NCBI RefSeq assembly: GCF_023147585.1
Contig: NZ_JAHXOZ010000007.1
Location: 1-64,000 of the forward strand
Direction of reading: 5' to 3'
Origin: Micrococcus sp. EYE_212
GTDB lineage: Bacteria; Actinomycetota; Actinomycetes; Actinomycetales; Micrococcaceae
DNA: 64,000 nucleotides
The notes beneath the pieces are model-generated. The model made no database searches. It saw nothing but the letters and a program-made list of their open reading frames with translations, and was not told the DNA's origin. The position numbers and the translations under genes are program-made. Positions 31,604-39,648 of the stretch are shown piece by piece (position 1 is the first letter of the stretch; each line of letters opens with the position of its first letter).

Positions 31604-32650
31604 TCAGGCCAGCAGCGACGCGTCCGTCCGGTGACGGCTGACGATCGCGTGGATCAGCCGGGCCGCGGCCTTCGCCGTGCGGCCGTCCACGTCCAGGGCG
31701 GGGTTGAGCTCCACGACGTCGGCCAGGGCCAGCTTCCCGGACTGGGTGGCCTCCAGCGTGCACGCGTGGATCACCTCGTACGGCACGCCGAAGCCGGCCG
31801 GTGCGCTCACCCCCGGGGCGACGGCGGCCGGCAGCACATCCAGGTCGATCGTCAGGTAGAGCACGTCCACGGCGTTGATGAAGGAGCGCACCCAGCGGCG
31901 CACACCGGTGACGTCGGCGGTCTGAGCCTGCTCGTCGGTCACCCACGTGACCCCCCGTTCGCGCGCGGTGTCGAACAGGACGCGGGTGTTGTTGGCCTCG
32001 CTGATCCCCACCACCGCGTAGGAGAGCTGATGCTCCGCCCCCTCGGCGTCGCGCAGCGCCTGCAGGAACGGGGTGCCGGAGCTGGGCCGCGGCGCCTCGC
32101 GCAGGTCGAAGTGCGCGTCCAGGTTGAGGATGCCCACGCGGGTGCCCGCACCCACGCGCGTGGAGCCGGTCAGGCCCGTGATCGAGGCGTAGGCGGTCTC
32201 GTGTCCGCCGCCGAGCACCACGGCCAGGTCGTGGGCGTTCAGCAGCCCGCTGACCACTGTGCCCAGCTCGGCCTGGCCCGCCTCGAGCTCGCCCGGGGCG
32301 TCGTCGTCGCCGCGGTCCACGGACACGTCGCCCGCGTCCACGAGCGCGCCCGTGCCCTCGAGGTACGCGAGCGAGGCGAGCGCACCGCGCAGCGCCTCCG
32401 GGCCGTCCTCGGCGCCCACGCGGCCGTAGTTCCGGCGCACGCCCTCGTCCGAGGCGAAGCCGACGAGCGCCGTGGACCGCGCGCCCGACGTCGGCGCGCC
32501 GGCGCCGGGGTGGCGCTGCGTCGTCGTGGGCTCACCGCGGCCGTCGGCGGGGCGCACGACCTGGTGCCAGCGCAGATGCTCGGGGGCGTCCCCGTCGGTG
32601 CGGCCGGTCCAGGCGGAGGAGAGGGGGACGGTGGGGAGCTCGGCGGTCAT
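31604..32650 (-). CDS. hutG: Formimidoylglutamase
   Basis: Final step of one histidine route: hydrolyses N-formimidoylglutamate to glutamate and formamide. It belongs to the ureohydrolase (arginase/agmatinase) fold with a two-Mn site: GGGHETAY, NLDAHFDLRE and TIDLDVLPAAVAPGVSAP hold the His/Asp ligands in the standard order. 348 residues, with an N-terminal extension of some 60 residues typical of the HutG branch rather than of agmatinase. Assignment rests on motif style plus the nearby hutUIH genes; it is separated from them by the transporter/reductase/GntR group and lies on the opposite strand. ATG at 32650. Confidence 0.88.
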   Translation of the reverse strand: MTAELPTVPLSSAWTGRTDGDAPEHLRWHQVVRPADGRGEPTTTQRHPGAGAPTSGARSTALVGFASDEGVRRNYGRVGAEDGPEALRGALASLAYLEGTGALVDAGDVSVDRGDDDAPGELEAGQAELGTVVSGLLNAHDLAVVLGGGHETAYASITGLTGSTRVGAGTRVGILNLDAHFDLREAPRPSSGTPFLQALRDAEGAEHQLSYAVVGISEANNTRVLFDTARERGVTWVTDEQAQTADVTGVRRWVRSFINAVDVLYLTIDLDVLPAAVAPGVSAPAGFGVPYEVIHACTLEATQSGKLALADVVELNPALDVDGRTAKAAARLIHAIVSRHRTDASLLA

Positions 32651-32750
32651 GGGTCCATCCCACGCGAGCCGGCCCCGCGAGGCAAGTCGGGCCGGCACTC
32701 GAGGCGGGGATCCTCGGCGGCGTGGCCGCGCCGCCCCGGCCGCGCCGCGC

Positions 32751-33266
32751 TCAGCGGTCCAGCTCCTGGCGCCGCGAGCTGATCACGCCGGTGACGAAGC
32801 CGGCGAGGTTGAGCCCGCCGTGGAAGCGGGCGTGCTCGATCTTCACGCAGCGGTCCATCACGATCTCCAGGCCCGCGGCCTCGGCCTGACGCGCGGCGTC
32901 CTCGTTCCAGATGCCCAGCTGCAGCCACACGGTCCGGGCGCCCACGCGGGCGGCGTCCGCCACCACCTCGGGGGCGTCGGAGGACTTGCGGAACACCTCC
33001 ACGAGGTCCGGGGTGACGGGCAGGTCCTCGAGCGAGGCGTACACGCGGTGGCCGAGGATCTCCTTGCCGGCCGCGGCGAGCACGGGATTCACGAAGTAGA
33101 CGTCGTACGTGGTGGAGCTCAGCAGGTACGTGGCCACGAAGTAGGACGCGCGGGCCGGCTTGTCCGAGACGCCGACGATCGCGATCGAGCGGGTGCGCCG
33201 CAGGATCGCCAGGCGTTCGGGGGCGCTGGGGCCGGTCCAGGTCCGCTCGGGGTGGGTGGTGCTCAT
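32751..33266 (-). CDS. CoA-binding domain protein (YccU-like)
   Basis: 171 residues forming one Rossmann-type CoA-binding domain: RSIAIVGVSDKPARASYFVATYL at the N-terminal phosphate loop, YDVYFVNPVLAA, DLVEVFRKSSDAPEV, TVWLQLGIWNEDAARQAEAAG, and a conserved Cys in MDRCVKIEHARF. Stand-alone members have no established reaction. It starts three bases after the metY stop, so it is co-translated with metY; homologues next to O-acetylhomoserine sulfhydrylase genes are known in actinobacteria, hinting at a link to sulfur or CoA-thiol metabolism. Confidence 0.88.
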   Translation of the reverse strand: MSTTHPERTWTGPSAPERLAILRRTRSIAIVGVSDKPARASYFVATYLLSSTTYDVYFVNPVLAAAGKEILGHRVYASLEDLPVTPDLVEVFRKSSDAPEVVADAARVGARTVWLQLGIWNEDAARQAEAAGLEIVMDRCVKIEHARFHGGLNLAGFVTGVISSRRQELDR

Positions 33267-33269
33267 GGC

Positions 33270-34601
33270 TCAGGCCTCCTTCGGCGCGGCCGGGGCACCG
33301 TCGTCGTCGCGGGTGCGGCCGGTGGCCGCGGTGAGGGCCTGGTCCAGGTCCCACAGGATGTCCTCGACGTCCTCGATGCCCACCGAGATGCGGATCAGGT
33401 CCTCCGGGATGCCGCCGGCCACGAGCTGCTCGGCGGTGAGCTGCTGATGGGTCGTCGTGGCCGGGTGCAGCACGAGCGTCTTGGCGTCGCCGATGTTCGC
33501 CAGGTGGGAGGCCAGCTGCAGCGCGGAGATGAACGCGGCGCCGGTCTCGCGGCCGCCGACCACACCGAAGCTGAACACCGAGCCGACGCCCCGGGGCAGC
33601 AGCTGGCGGCCGCGTTCGTGGTGCGGGTGGCCGGGCAGGCCGGCGTAGCGCACCCAGGAGACGCGCGGATCCTCGTCCAGCCACTGCGCCACGGCCTGCG
33701 CATTCGCCAGGTGGGCGTCCATGCGCTGGGCCAGAGTCTCGACGCCGATCATCAACTGGAACGCCGACTGCGGGGCCAAGGACGGGCCGAAGTCGCGCAG
33801 CTGCTCGGAACGCAGCTTGGTGAGGAACCCGTACTCGCCGAAGTTGCCCCACCAGGACACGTCCCCGTAAGAGGGGACCGGCTCGGTCATCAGGGGGAAC
33901 TTCCCGTTGTCCCACGGGAAGCGGCCGGACTCCACCACGACGCCGCCCAGCGTGGTGCCGTGCCCGCCCAGGAACTTGGTGGCCGAGTGGATCACGATGT
34001 CCGCGCCGTGCTCGATCGGGCGGATCAGGTACGGCGGCGTGAGCGTCGCGTCCACCACGAGCGGGACGCCGTGGCGGTGCGCGACGTCGGCCAGGCCCGG
34101 CAGGTCGACGATGTCGCCCGAGGGGTTGGCCACGATCTCCGTGTAGACGGCCTTCGTGTTGGGCTGGAGGGCGGCCTCGAAGTCCGCGGCCTCGGCGGAG
34201 TCCACGAACGTGGTCTCGACGCCGAACCGGCGCAGGGACACGTCGAGCTGGGTGATGGTTCCGCCGTAGAGCTTCGAGGAGGCCACGATGTGGTCCCCGG
34301 CCCCGGCGAGCGCCGCGAAGGTGACGAACTCGGCGGCCATGCCGGACGCCGTCGCCACCGCGCCGATGCCGCCCTCCAGCGTGGCGATCCGCTCCTCGAA
34401 CGCGGCGACCGTGGGGTTGCCGATCCGCGAGTAGATGTTGCCGTACTTCTGCAGCGCGAAGAGGTTGGCGGCGTCTTCGGCGGACTCGAACACGAAGGAG
34501 CTCGTCTGGTGGATCGGCACCGCGCGGGAGCCGTGGACGGCGTCCGGGACGGCGCCGGCGTGCAGGGCCTTGGTGCGGAATCCGAACTCGTGGTCGGCCA
34601 C
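33270..34601 (-). CDS. metY: O-acetylhomoserine sulfhydrylase
   Basis: PLP enzyme that makes homocysteine (or cysteine) directly from O-acetylhomoserine and sulfide, i.e. direct sulfhydrylation in methionine synthesis. The PLP Lys209 lies in IHSATKFLGGHG. NIYSRIGNPT and the phosphate-binding ASGMAAEF match the Cys/Met metabolism family, and LLPRGVGSVFSFGV plus HPATTTHQQL are typical of the MetY branch. 443 residues. GTG start at 34601 with GAGAGGA seven bases upstream. It forms an operon with the CoA-binding gene. It is the point where sulfide freed by the sulfur genes further on would enter metabolism. Confidence 0.95.
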   Translation of the reverse strand: MADHEFGFRTKALHAGAVPDAVHGSRAVPIHQTSSFVFESAEDAANLFALQKYGNIYSRIGNPTVAAFEERIATLEGGIGAVATASGMAAEFVTFAALAGAGDHIVASSKLYGGTITQLDVSLRRFGVETTFVDSAEAADFEAALQPNTKAVYTEIVANPSGDIVDLPGLADVAHRHGVPLVVDATLTPPYLIRPIEHGADIVIHSATKFLGGHGTTLGGVVVESGRFPWDNGKFPLMTEPVPSYGDVSWWGNFGEYGFLTKLRSEQLRDFGPSLAPQSAFQLMIGVETLAQRMDAHLANAQAVAQWLDEDPRVSWVRYAGLPGHPHHERGRQLLPRGVGSVFSFGVVGGRETGAAFISALQLASHLANIGDAKTLVLHPATTTHQQLTAEQLVAGGIPEDLIRISVGIEDVEDILWDLDQALTAATGRTRDDDGAPAAPKEA

Positions 34602-34742
34602 GGCAGTCCTCTCTGGCAGGGGGCGAGAATGCGCGCCCCACCCTGCCAGGCCCGGGCGACGACGTCGGACACCGCGTCACATACGCGCCGCCGGGGCGCT
34701 CGCGGCCCCCGGCCGCCGGCCCCCGACCCCGGCCTCCCCGGC

Positions 34743-34805
34743 GAACGAGGTGTCACGAAACGTTGGAATGGCGCCCGCATTCCCACATTTCGTGACACCT
34801 CGTTC
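34743..34805. repeat. Long hairpin between metY and the DUF1648 gene
   Basis: 28-base arms (34743-34770, starting GAACGAGGTGTCACGAAACG, and 34778-34805) pair with two mismatches around a 7-base loop. It lies 42 bases after the DUF1648 gene stop and about 140 bases ahead of metY, both on the minus strand, so it probably separates the two transcripts. The remainder of this 245-base gap shows nothing recognisable. Confidence 0.85.
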
Positions 34806-34846
34806 CGAGAGGAGGGGGAGCGTGGCGAGGAGCAGCAGGCGCGTGG

Positions 34847-35665
34847 TCATCGGTTCAGGGCCGCCGCGATCCAGACGGCCGCGGGCAGACCGACGATGAA
34901 GACGCCCACGAACCCGTAGGTGAGAAGGCGGCCCGTGCGCGAGGCGAGGTTCACCGTGGCGCCCACGCCGTAGCCCTCGCGCTTGGGCGGGAAGGCAGAG
35001 GGGTCGTCGGGGTCGCGCTTCAGGCCCGCCGCGGTCCACTTCTCCTCCTCGGCGGCCTCCTCGGCGGTGGGGCGGTGGCCGAGGTCCTGGGCGACGCGGT
35101 CCGACCAGCGGGTGCCGCCGCGGATCGCCGCGCTCAGCGCGACCATCACCCCGACCATGAGGAGGGTGAGGCTGAGCGGCATGAGCCACCAGGGCATCCG
35201 CCACGCGCCCGCGGTGAGGACCTCCACCGTCGACGGGAGCATCGGGAGCAGGGTCAACGCGGCGATCCACCCGAGGGCCGTGCGCATGCCGCGGTCCACC
35301 CCGGCCTGCCGCACGCGCCGCCACGGGGAGGCGTCCGGAGGCAGGGGCGTCATCATCGGCACGATGGCGGCCATGAGCGCCATGAGCACGGTCATGCCGA
35401 GGGCGACGATCGGCCCCATGCCGACGGTGCCCAGGGACTTCTCGTCCCAGTCGTCGGGACGGCCGTCGATGCCCCAGTGCACCGGGACCCGGTCCGGGAG
35501 GTCGGGCAGGGCGACCGTGACCCACCCGAGCATGCCGATGCACACCGCCGCGGTCAGCAGGAACGGCAGCCAGGGCCGCCACGCCCCGCGGCGCAGGGCC
35601 TCCCGCTCGGCGGCGGGGACGTCGTCGTCGGGCCGGCCCGGGCCGGGGGGTGTGGCGGGGGTCAT
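34847..35665 (-). CDS. DUF1648 domain membrane protein
   Basis: 272 residues with a DUF1648 region around 50-80 (LPDRVPVHWGIDGRPDDW, a hallmark of this domain), and five or so membrane segments (about 31-50, 84-106, 131-147, 160-182 and 247-268). A soluble stretch sits before the last helix (TAEEAAEEEKWTAAGLKRDPDDPSAF). DUF1648 is also found in SdpI-type immunity proteins, but the SdpI C-terminal domain is not evident here, so a role is not claimed. ATG at 35665, no clear ribosome site. Confidence 0.75.
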   Translation of the reverse strand: MTPATPPGPGRPDDDVPAAEREALRRGAWRPWLPFLLTAAVCIGMLGWVTVALPDLPDRVPVHWGIDGRPDDWDEKSLGTVGMGPIVALGMTVLMALMAAIVPMMTPLPPDASPWRRVRQAGVDRGMRTALGWIAALTLLPMLPSTVEVLTAGAWRMPWWLMPLSLTLLMVGVMVALSAAIRGGTRWSDRVAQDLGHRPTAEEAAEEEKWTAAGLKRDPDDPSAFPPKREGYGVGATVNLASRTGRLLTYGFVGVFIVGLPAAVWIAAALNR

Positions 35666-35711
35666 GCGTTCAGGCTACAGAATCCTGTGGACGCGCTGAG
35701 GGCGGCGGGCG

Positions 35712-36608
35712 TCAGGCCCGCGCCGCCCGGTCCCCGCGGTCCGTCGCCCGGCGCATGCGACGCTCCGGCGCCCGCCCCAGCCACACCGCCGCCGCACACG
35801 CCGCGACCACGAGCAGCATCCCGGCCACGTCCGGCACGTCCAGCACCTGCCCGCGCACGGCCCACGCGGTGAGCGCGGCGGCCACGGGGGACAGGCACGT
35901 GAGGAGGGAGAACAGCGCAGTGGGCATGCGGCGCAGCACGTGCATCTCGATCCCGTATGGCAGCGAGGAGCTCAGCACCGCCACCACCAGCCCCACGCCC
36001 AGCACGACGGGGTCGAGCAGGGCGGGCCCCGCTGTCGTCGCGCCGATGGGCAGGGCGAGGAAGGAGCCCGCGACCATGGCCAGCGCGAGCCCCTGCACCC
36101 CGGGCAGGTGCCCGCCCGCGGCCCGACTCATCAGGATGTAGCCCGCCCAGCAGGCGGCGGCGCCCACGGCGCACGCCACGCCCACGGGATCCAGCCCGGC
36201 GCCCGCGCTGAACCCGTCCCGGCCGAGCAGCACGATGCCCGCAAGGGCGACGCCGGCGCAGGCCCACGCGTCCCAGCGCCGCCGCGCCACGACGGACAGT
36301 GCGAGCGGTCCGAGCACCTCGAACGTGACGGCCACGCCCTGGGGGATCCGGTCGAACGCCTCGTAGATGAGCAGGTTCATCCCGGCCATGGTCAGCCCCA
36401 GCCCCACGACGGCGGCCCACCCCTTCGCGGTCAGGCTCGCCAGGGCGCGGCGCCCGGGGCGGGCGAAGGCCAGCAGCAGGAGGGCGGAGAACACGAGGCG
36501 CAGGGCGACCATCCCCGAGGCGCCGACCTGACCGAACAGCAGGCCGGCGATGGAGGCGCCGAGCTGCTGGCACAGCACGGAGAGCAGGACCAGCAGCACG
36601 GGAGGCAC
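35712..36608 (-). CDS. EamA-family (DMT) transporter
   Basis: 298 residues with about ten hydrophobic helices in two repeats, the EamA/drug-metabolite transporter layout. GLTMAGMNLLIYEAFDRIPQGVAVTFEVLGPL and SSSLPYGIEMHVLRRMPTALFSLLTCLSPV are close to the RhtA-type group of amino acid (threonine/homoserine) exporters. Export of homoserine or related amino acids is plausible beside metY, but the substrate is inferred. GTG start at 36608. It is divergent from the sulfur monooxygenase operon that starts at 36794. Confidence 0.85.
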   Translation of the reverse strand: MPPVLLVLLSVLCQQLGASIAGLLFGQVGASGMVALRLVFSALLLLAFARPGRRALASLTAKGWAAVVGLGLTMAGMNLLIYEAFDRIPQGVAVTFEVLGPLALSVVARRRWDAWACAGVALAGIVLLGRDGFSAGAGLDPVGVACAVGAAACWAGYILMSRAAGGHLPGVQGLALAMVAGSFLALPIGATTAGPALLDPVVLGVGLVVAVLSSSLPYGIEMHVLRRMPTALFSLLTCLSPVAAALTAWAVRGQVLDVPDVAGMLLVVAACAAAVWLGRAPERRMRRATDRGDRAARA

Positions 36609-36793
36609 GCGGCCAGCGTACGGGTCATCCAGGGGCGGCCGGACGCGTTCGGCGGTGCGGCAGCGCCGTCGTGACTCCGGCCCGGGGCCCGGTTCAGCCC
36701 GGGGGCGGGCGCGCTCCTAGCGTGGCGGCAGACCACGCACCCGGCCGTCGGTGCTGGACACCACCGCTGACCGCCCCACTGACAAGGACCCCC

Positions 36794-38233
36794 ATGACCG
36801 AGACCCTCACCGCCGCCCGCGCGGAGGACGTCCGCCCCGAGTCGCCCCGCGCGGAGACCTCCCTCCTCACCCCGCCCGAGGTCGACGTGGGTGACCTGCC
36901 CCGCGACCTCGCCGGGCTGCGCGCCCACTTCGCGCCGCTCTTCGCGCGGATCGCGGAGGGCTCCCGAGAGCGCGATCACGAGCGGATCCTGCCCTTCGAG
37001 GAGGTCCGCGCGCTCAACGCCGCCGGCTTCGCGGTGCTGCGCGTGCCCGCCGAGGCGGGCGGGCCCGGCGTCGACGTGCGCACCACGATCGCCCTGCTGG
37101 TGGACCTCGCCGAGGCCGACTCCAACGTGGCCCACCTCTACCGCTCACACCTGGGCTTCCTCGACGCGCTGCGGTTCCAGCCCGAGGACGTGCGCACGCG
37201 CTGGTACGAGCGCGTCTTCGCCGGCGCCACGGTGGGCAACGCCTCCACGGAGAAGGGCGGCAACGCGCTCGGCACGCTCAACACGGTGCTCACGGAGGAC
37301 GCGGCGGAGGCGGGCGACGACGGCGCGGCCGGCTCCGCGCCCGCGTGGACGCTCTCCGGCACGAAGTACTACGCCACGGGCTCGATCTTCTCCTCGCACA
37401 CCCGCGTCTCCGCCTCCGTGCGCCGCGCCGACGGGAGCGTGGACGCCGGGCGCGGCTTCGCCGTCGTGCCCGTGGACGCCCCCGGCGTCACCCTCGAGGA
37501 CGACTGGGACGGCTTCGGGCAGCGCCTCACCGGCACGGGCACCGCGGTGTTCGAGGACGTGAGGATCCCCGCAGGCGACGTGCTGCGGCGCATCCCCGGC
37601 ACCCCGGAGGCCGTGTTCGAGGCCGCGTACTTCCAGCTGATCCTGCTCGCGGTGCTGGCCGGCATCGCCCGGGCCGCACGCCGCGACGCCGGCGCCCGCG
37701 TGGCCGCGCGCGTGCGCACCTTCAACACGGGCCTGGGCCTGCCGTTCCGCGAGGATCCGCTGATCCAGGAGGCCGTGGGCCGGATCGCCGCGAAGGCGTT
37801 CACCGCGGAGGCCACGGTGCTGGCGGCGGCGGACGCGCTCGACGCCGCGCTCGCGGCCGGGGCGGCCACCGGCGCCGACCGCTGGGGCTACGACGGGGAG
37901 ACGCCGCTCGCGTTCGCGAACGCCGAGATCGCGGTGGAGCACGCGCAGATCACCGTGCCCGAGCTCGCGATCGGCGCCGCACAGGAGCTCTTCCTCACCG
38001 GCGGCGCCTCGGACACGTCCACCGCCAAGGGCCTGGACCGCCACTGGCGCAACGCGCAGACCGTGGCCACGCACAACCCCATCGCCTTCCGCGCCCGGGC
38101 CGTGGGCGACTACTGGATCAACGGCACCCTGCCCGAGGGGCTCTCCGCGATCGGCGATGCGCCGGCGACGGGTTCAAAGCCGACCGACGCCGCGGCGTCC
38201 ACCGTCGTCATCACCGAGGGGGACGCCCGATGA
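36794..38233 (+). CDS. DszC/SfnB-like flavin-dependent monooxygenase (acyl-CoA dehydrogenase fold)
   Basis: 479 residues with the acyl-CoA dehydrogenase three-domain fold: helical N-terminus (to about 160), beta middle (KYYATGSIFSSHTRV, DDWDGFGQRLTGTGTAVFEDV), helical C-terminus (LDRHWRNAQTVATHNP). The wording matches the DszC/SfnB/NrgC group, which use reduced flavin and oxygen to oxidise sulfur or nitrogen in organic compounds rather than to dehydrogenate acyl-CoA. The catalytic Glu of true acyl-CoA dehydrogenases is not obvious. It begins a three-gene operon with a transporter and a luciferase-like monooxygenase, joined by four-base overlaps. AAGGA precedes ATG at 36794. Likely job: organosulfur oxidation; substrate unknown. 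Confidence 0.85.
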   Translation: MTETLTAARAEDVRPESPRAETSLLTPPEVDVGDLPRDLAGLRAHFAPLFARIAEGSRERDHERILPFEEVRALNAAGFAVLRVPAEAGGPGVDVRTTIALLVDLAEADSNVAHLYRSHLGFLDALRFQPEDVRTRWYERVFAGATVGNASTEKGGNALGTLNTVLTEDAAEAGDDGAAGSAPAWTLSGTKYYATGSIFSSHTRVSASVRRADGSVDAGRGFAVVPVDAPGVTLEDDWDGFGQRLTGTGTAVFEDVRIPAGDVLRRIPGTPEAVFEAAYFQLILLAVLAGIARAARRDAGARVAARVRTFNTGLGLPFREDPLIQEAVGRIAAKAFTAEATVLAAADALDAALAAGAATGADRWGYDGETPLAFANAEIAVEHAQITVPELAIGAAQELFLTGGASDTSTAKGLDRHWRNAQTVATHNPIAFRARAVGDYWINGTLPEGLSAIGDAPATGSKPTDAAASTVVITEGDAR

Positions 38234-39648
38234 GCACCGTCCTGGACGCTCCGGAGGCGACCCCGCCGTCGTCGGGGCCCGGCACCGGGAACGCGCCCGC
38301 CACCCCGGCCGCCCCTGCCGAGACCCCCGCCGGCCGGCGCCACCGCACGCGCGCCGTCGTCTCCTCGCTGCTGGGCACCACCATCGAGTGGTACGACTTC
38401 TACCTCTACGGCCTGGCCGCCGCCCTCGTGTTCAACGTGCAGTTCTTCCCGGGCGCCACGCAGCTCGGAGCCACGCTCGCCTCCTTCGCCACCCTCGCGG
38501 TGGGCGTGGTGATGCGCCCGCTCGGCGGGATCGTGGCCGGGCACTTCGGTGACCGCGTGGGGCGCAAGGCCCTCCTCGTGGTCTCCCTCCTGCTCATGGG
38601 CGTCTCCTCCTTCCTCATCGGCCTGCTGCCCACCTTCGCGCAGGCCGGCTGGTGGGCCGTCGCCGGTCTCGTCCTCCTGCGCCTCGTGCAGGGCGTCTCT
38701 GCCGGGATGGAGTGGGGCGGGGCCGCGCTGATGTCCGTGGAGCACGCCCCCGCGCACCGCCGCGGCTTCTTCGGCTCCTTCACGCAGATCGGCTCCTCGG
38801 CGGGCATGCTGCTGGCCACGGCCGCGTTCAGCATCGTCCACCTGTTCACCACGGAGGAGCAGTTCGCCGCCTACGGCTGGCGCATCCCCTTCCTCGCCTC
38901 CGCCGTGCTCGTGGCGATCGCCCTGGTGATCCGCCTCGGCGTGCAGGACGCGCCGGAGTTCCAGGAGCGGCGCGCGGCCGGCGAGCTCAGCGCCTCCCCG
39001 GTCCGCGAGCTGCTGCGGGACCACGGCCGGGCCGTGCTCGTCACGGCCGGCCTGCGCCTGGGACAGAACGGGGTGTACTACCTGATCACCGTGTACCTCG
39101 TGAGCTTCCTCGTGCTGCGCGGGCATGACAGCGGGATCCTCCTCACCTCGATCATGGTCGCCTCCGCGATCGGACTCGTGAGCACCCCGCTGTGGGCCGC
39201 GCTCTCCGACCGGTGGGGCCGACGCCGGGTGTCCCAGCTCGGCTACGCCCTCATCGCCGTCGCCGGGTGGGCCGTGTTCGCCGTGACCGAGGCCGGGCTG
39301 ATCGCGTGGCTGCCGATCGTCGTCGTGCTCGTGATCAACGTGGCCCACGACTCCGTGTACGGCCCGCAGGCGGCGTGGTTCGCCGAGCAGTTCCCCGTGC
39401 AGGTGCGCTACTCCGGCGTGAACCTCAGCTACCAGATCGGCACGGTGCTCGGCGGCGGCATCGCCCCGTTCGTCGCGGCCCTGCTCTTCGAAGCCGGAGG
39501 GCGCACCCCGTGGCTGATCGCCGCGTACCTCACCGTCCTGGCCGGGCTCTCCCTGTGGGCGTCCAGCCAGGCCGCCGATCCGACCGCGCGCCGCGGCGAG
39601 GCGTCCGGATCAGCGCCCGCCGTCCCGACCGTCCAGGAGACCCGATGA
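38230..39648 (+). CDS. MFS transporter, MHS type, in the sulfur monooxygenase operon
   Basis: 472 residues with 12 predicted membrane helices after a Pro/Ala-rich N-terminus of some 35 residues. SLLGTTIEWYDFYLYGLAAAL and GHFGDRVGRKALLV identify the metabolite:H+ symporter subfamily; WAALSDRWGRRRV is the second-half copy. It overlaps the preceding monooxygenase stop and the next gene start by four bases each (ATGA), so all three are translationally coupled. It most likely imports the substrate of these enzymes, perhaps a sulfonate, sulfone or similar. Substrate unknown. Confidence 0.88.
   Translation: MSTVLDAPEATPPSSGPGTGNAPATPAAPAETPAGRRHRTRAVVSSLLGTTIEWYDFYLYGLAAALVFNVQFFPGATQLGATLASFATLAVGVVMRPLGGIVAGHFGDRVGRKALLVVSLLLMGVSSFLIGLLPTFAQAGWWAVAGLVLLRLVQGVSAGMEWGGAALMSVEHAPAHRRGFFGSFTQIGSSAGMLLATAAFSIVHLFTTEEQFAAYGWRIPFLASAVLVAIALVIRLGVQDAPEFQERRAAGELSASPVRELLRDHGRAVLVTAGLRLGQNGVYYLITVYLVSFLVLRGHDSGILLTSIMVASAIGLVSTPLWAALSDRWGRRRVSQLGYALIAVAGWAVFAVTEAGLIAWLPIVVVLVINVAHDSVYGPQAAWFAEQFPVQVRYSGVNLSYQIGTVLGGGIAPFVAALLFEAGGRTPWLIAAYLTVLAGLSLWASSQAADPTARRGEASGSAPAVPTVQETR

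Noticed and set aside
34847-35665. SdpI-type bacteriocin immunity protein
   Set aside because: Only the DUF1648 part is visible; the SdpI C-terminal domain and any toxin genes are missing.
36615-36670. Possible second S-box riboswitch upstream of the DszC-like gene (TCATCCAGGGGCGGCC)
   Set aside because: Only the first few bases resemble the SAM-I motif. The GAGGGA, GCAACC and GGTGC segments are missing, and no closing stem was found.
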